Below, piece after piece: positions 5,224 through 6,015 of a stretch of DNA of 6,015 bases. Numbering within the stretch: the stretch's first letter is position 1; every line of letters starts with the position of its first letter. This DNA is from an uncultured bacterium (GTDB lineage Bacteria > Patescibacteriota > Minisyncoccia > Phycocordibacterales > UBA9973), in the NCBI GenBank assembly GCA_903862375.1, contig CAIOXR010000036.1, forward strand, positions 1 through 6,015. Direction: 5' to 3'. Made by a program: the position numbers and the translations under genes. The notes beneath the pieces were generated by a model. The model searched no databases. It was not told the origin of the DNA and was given only the letters and a program-made list of their open reading frames with translations.

Positions 5224-5263
5224 ACATACAGCGATACGAAATATTTATTTATTAAGATAACCT

Positions 5264-5500
5264 ATGGCTTCAGTAAACACCTATAACGAGTACCTAAAAT
5301 ATATCAATATCCGTCATCTGTGTAAAGACTATCCACAACTAGGCGATTATTCAAGGACAACACAGATTTTGAAGGGTAGTCGTAAGCTGACTAAGAGTTG
5401 GGAGTTTAAGATGCAAACGTGTTTATGTATGTTCCAAGACGACCAGATGTGAGCGTTGCAGGATATATGTAAGAAACCTTTATCCCCTAAAAATAAATAA
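5264..5500 (+). CDS. Small protein, possibly DNA-binding (helix-turn-helix-like)
   Basis: 78 residues, ATG 5264 directly after GATAACCT and ending in TAA. In the standard code it would stop at 5450; with TGA as glycine (Gly63) it continues for 15 more residues. The sequence NTYNEYLKYINIRHLCKDYPQLGDYSRTTQILKGSRKLTKSWEFKMQTCL reads as successive short helices. The part LCKDYPQLGDYSRTTQILKGSRKLTKSW resembles the layout of phage Cro/repressor-type helix-turn-helix proteins, with a turn at LGDYS and a basic following helix. That likeness is by eye only. Its position after a palindrome and TATAAT box, with a divergent gene on the other side, would suit a regulator. There is no membrane segment or enzyme motif. 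Confidence 0.6.
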
Positions 5501-5501
5501 T

Positions 5502-5681
5502 ATGAAAATGGTAAAATGTGATAAATTAACACGAGAAATTATTAAACCAAAAGCTAAAGAAATACTTGTATTTTATAAACCTATATATGATAAATTATCC
5601 AAGAAAAGAAAAAAAGATTTATGTAAAATAATTATAGAATATTTTATTAACGAACTAAATATTTTAAATTCTAAAAAGTAA
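5502..5681 (+). CDS. Unknown 59-residue lysine-rich protein
   Basis: ATG 5502 lies one base after the previous stop and TAA ends at 5681, sharing its last base with the next ATG (TAATG). The frame contains no TGA and no glycine at all. The protein is very basic and helical (KLTREIIKPKAKEILVFYKPIYDKLSKKRKKDLCKIIIEYFINELNIL), with no motif I recognise. The leader is AAACCTTTATCCCC further upstream, inside the previous gene. The overlap with the next start implies coupled translation. A small nucleic-acid-binding or adaptor protein is possible but unsupported. Confidence 0.6.
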   Translation: MKMVKCDKLTREIIKPKAKEILVFYKPIYDKLSKKRKKDLCKIIIEYFINELNILNSKK

Positions 5682-6015
5682 TGATGGATAAAAAAGCTAT
5701 GGTGATCTCAATGCTCAAGAAATATGAGCTAGCAAAAGACTCAGACGAAGCGTTATTCGATTGTATCGTTATGAACTACTTTGAGTGAGATAGTAACTTT
5801 GTACCTGATATAGTGGCTTTCATAAATACCATCACTAGAATTAGAAGACAATTGCAGATGAAATGACAGTATAAGGCAAGAAAAGAAGTAACGGAGAAAC
5901 GCCAAGCCTACTCAAAACTACGAGCAAAAGATTATAAAGCTACAAAAAAAGATTTAAGTAAGGTATCGTTTGAAAAGTTTATCGTAGACTGAATCAATAG
6001 CAGAAAGAGTAAATA
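5681..6015 (+). CDS. Unknown phage-type protein, cut at the window end
   Basis: Starts ATG ATG at 5681 or 5684, the first overlapping the previous stop as TAATG. The frame is open to the last base (111 codons plus TA), so the stop, probably TAA or TAG, may lie one base beyond. The N-terminal half (MVISMLKKYELAKDSDEALFDCIVMNYF) and ITRIRRQLQMKGQYKARKEVTEKRQAY resemble small phage proteins in which a helical domain precedes an 'RRxxQ' segment and a long charged helix. I cannot name the family. Three TGA codons encode glycine (in FEGDS, KGQ and DGIN). High Lys/Arg content and no membrane segment suggest a cytoplasmic nucleic-acid-associated protein. That is inference. Confidence 0.65.

Noticed and set aside
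5078..5260. 60-residue + frame starting TTG in the gap before 5264
   Set aside because: It has no ATG and no family likeness, and most of it is the inverted repeat, which explains the sequence better.
2..6015. TGA as tryptophan (table 4) or random readthrough
   Set aside because: TGA falls on family-conserved glycines, and TGG codes tryptophan where expected (for example NAWVY units and the HNH protein's LEW). A tryptophan reading breaks all recognised motifs.

Overview
The window is a dense stretch of small genes, almost all on the + strand, that makes sense only if TGA is read as glycine and TAA/TAG are the stops (translation table 25). Read that way, what looks like rubble in the standard code becomes a continuous run of about 16 genes. 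Several belong to recognisable families, and the TGA codons fall on glycines those families conserve (methyltransferase 'CSGGHP' and 'VSGARHF', RlpA-like 'NDYGP', NUMOD4 'PGYEGY', hexapeptide 'GNAWVYG'). Table 25 is known from the candidate phyla Absconditabacteria (SR1) and Gracilibacteria. The gene content (peptidoglycan-cleaving enzyme, tiny membrane proteins, orphan methyltransferase, HNH endonuclease, surface-fold proteins, many short unknowns) points to a phage or prophage of such a host. The host identity is inference.

Layout. 2-438: an RlpA-like double-psi beta-barrel enzyme, its 3' end overlapped by a 37-residue single-span membrane protein; a lysis function is plausible. 446-1480: a small basic CxxC protein, a cysteine-rich lipoprotein and an unknown 91-residue protein. 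1522-2718: two likely surface or adhesion proteins. The first is a left-handed beta-helix built from sixteen 18-bp repeats. The second has a C-type-lectin/formylglycine-enzyme-like domain whose core avoids TGA. 2721-4547: a small membrane protein, a compact cytosine-C5 methyltransferase-like protein, a zinc-ribbon protein, an unknown 100-residue protein and a NUMOD4/HNH endonuclease, tightly packed or overlapping.

4548-5263 is the unsettled part. Both strands are open under table 25. Codon statistics favour a - strand gene (4696-5052, membrane anchor plus charged coiled-coil-like tail) over the longer + strand reading (4563-5072). It is followed by a 211-nt gap with a strong imperfect hairpin (5136-5211) and a TATAAT box. 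5264-6015: three small genes, the first perhaps a DNA-binding regulator, the last cut by the window end.

Genes preceded by a gap usually carry a C-rich leader with AACC (for example TTAACCTACCT just before ATG) and no Shine-Dalgarno sequence. Genes that overlap or abut the previous gene lack it and may rely on coupled translation. I see no tRNA, rRNA, CRISPR array or insertion sequence.
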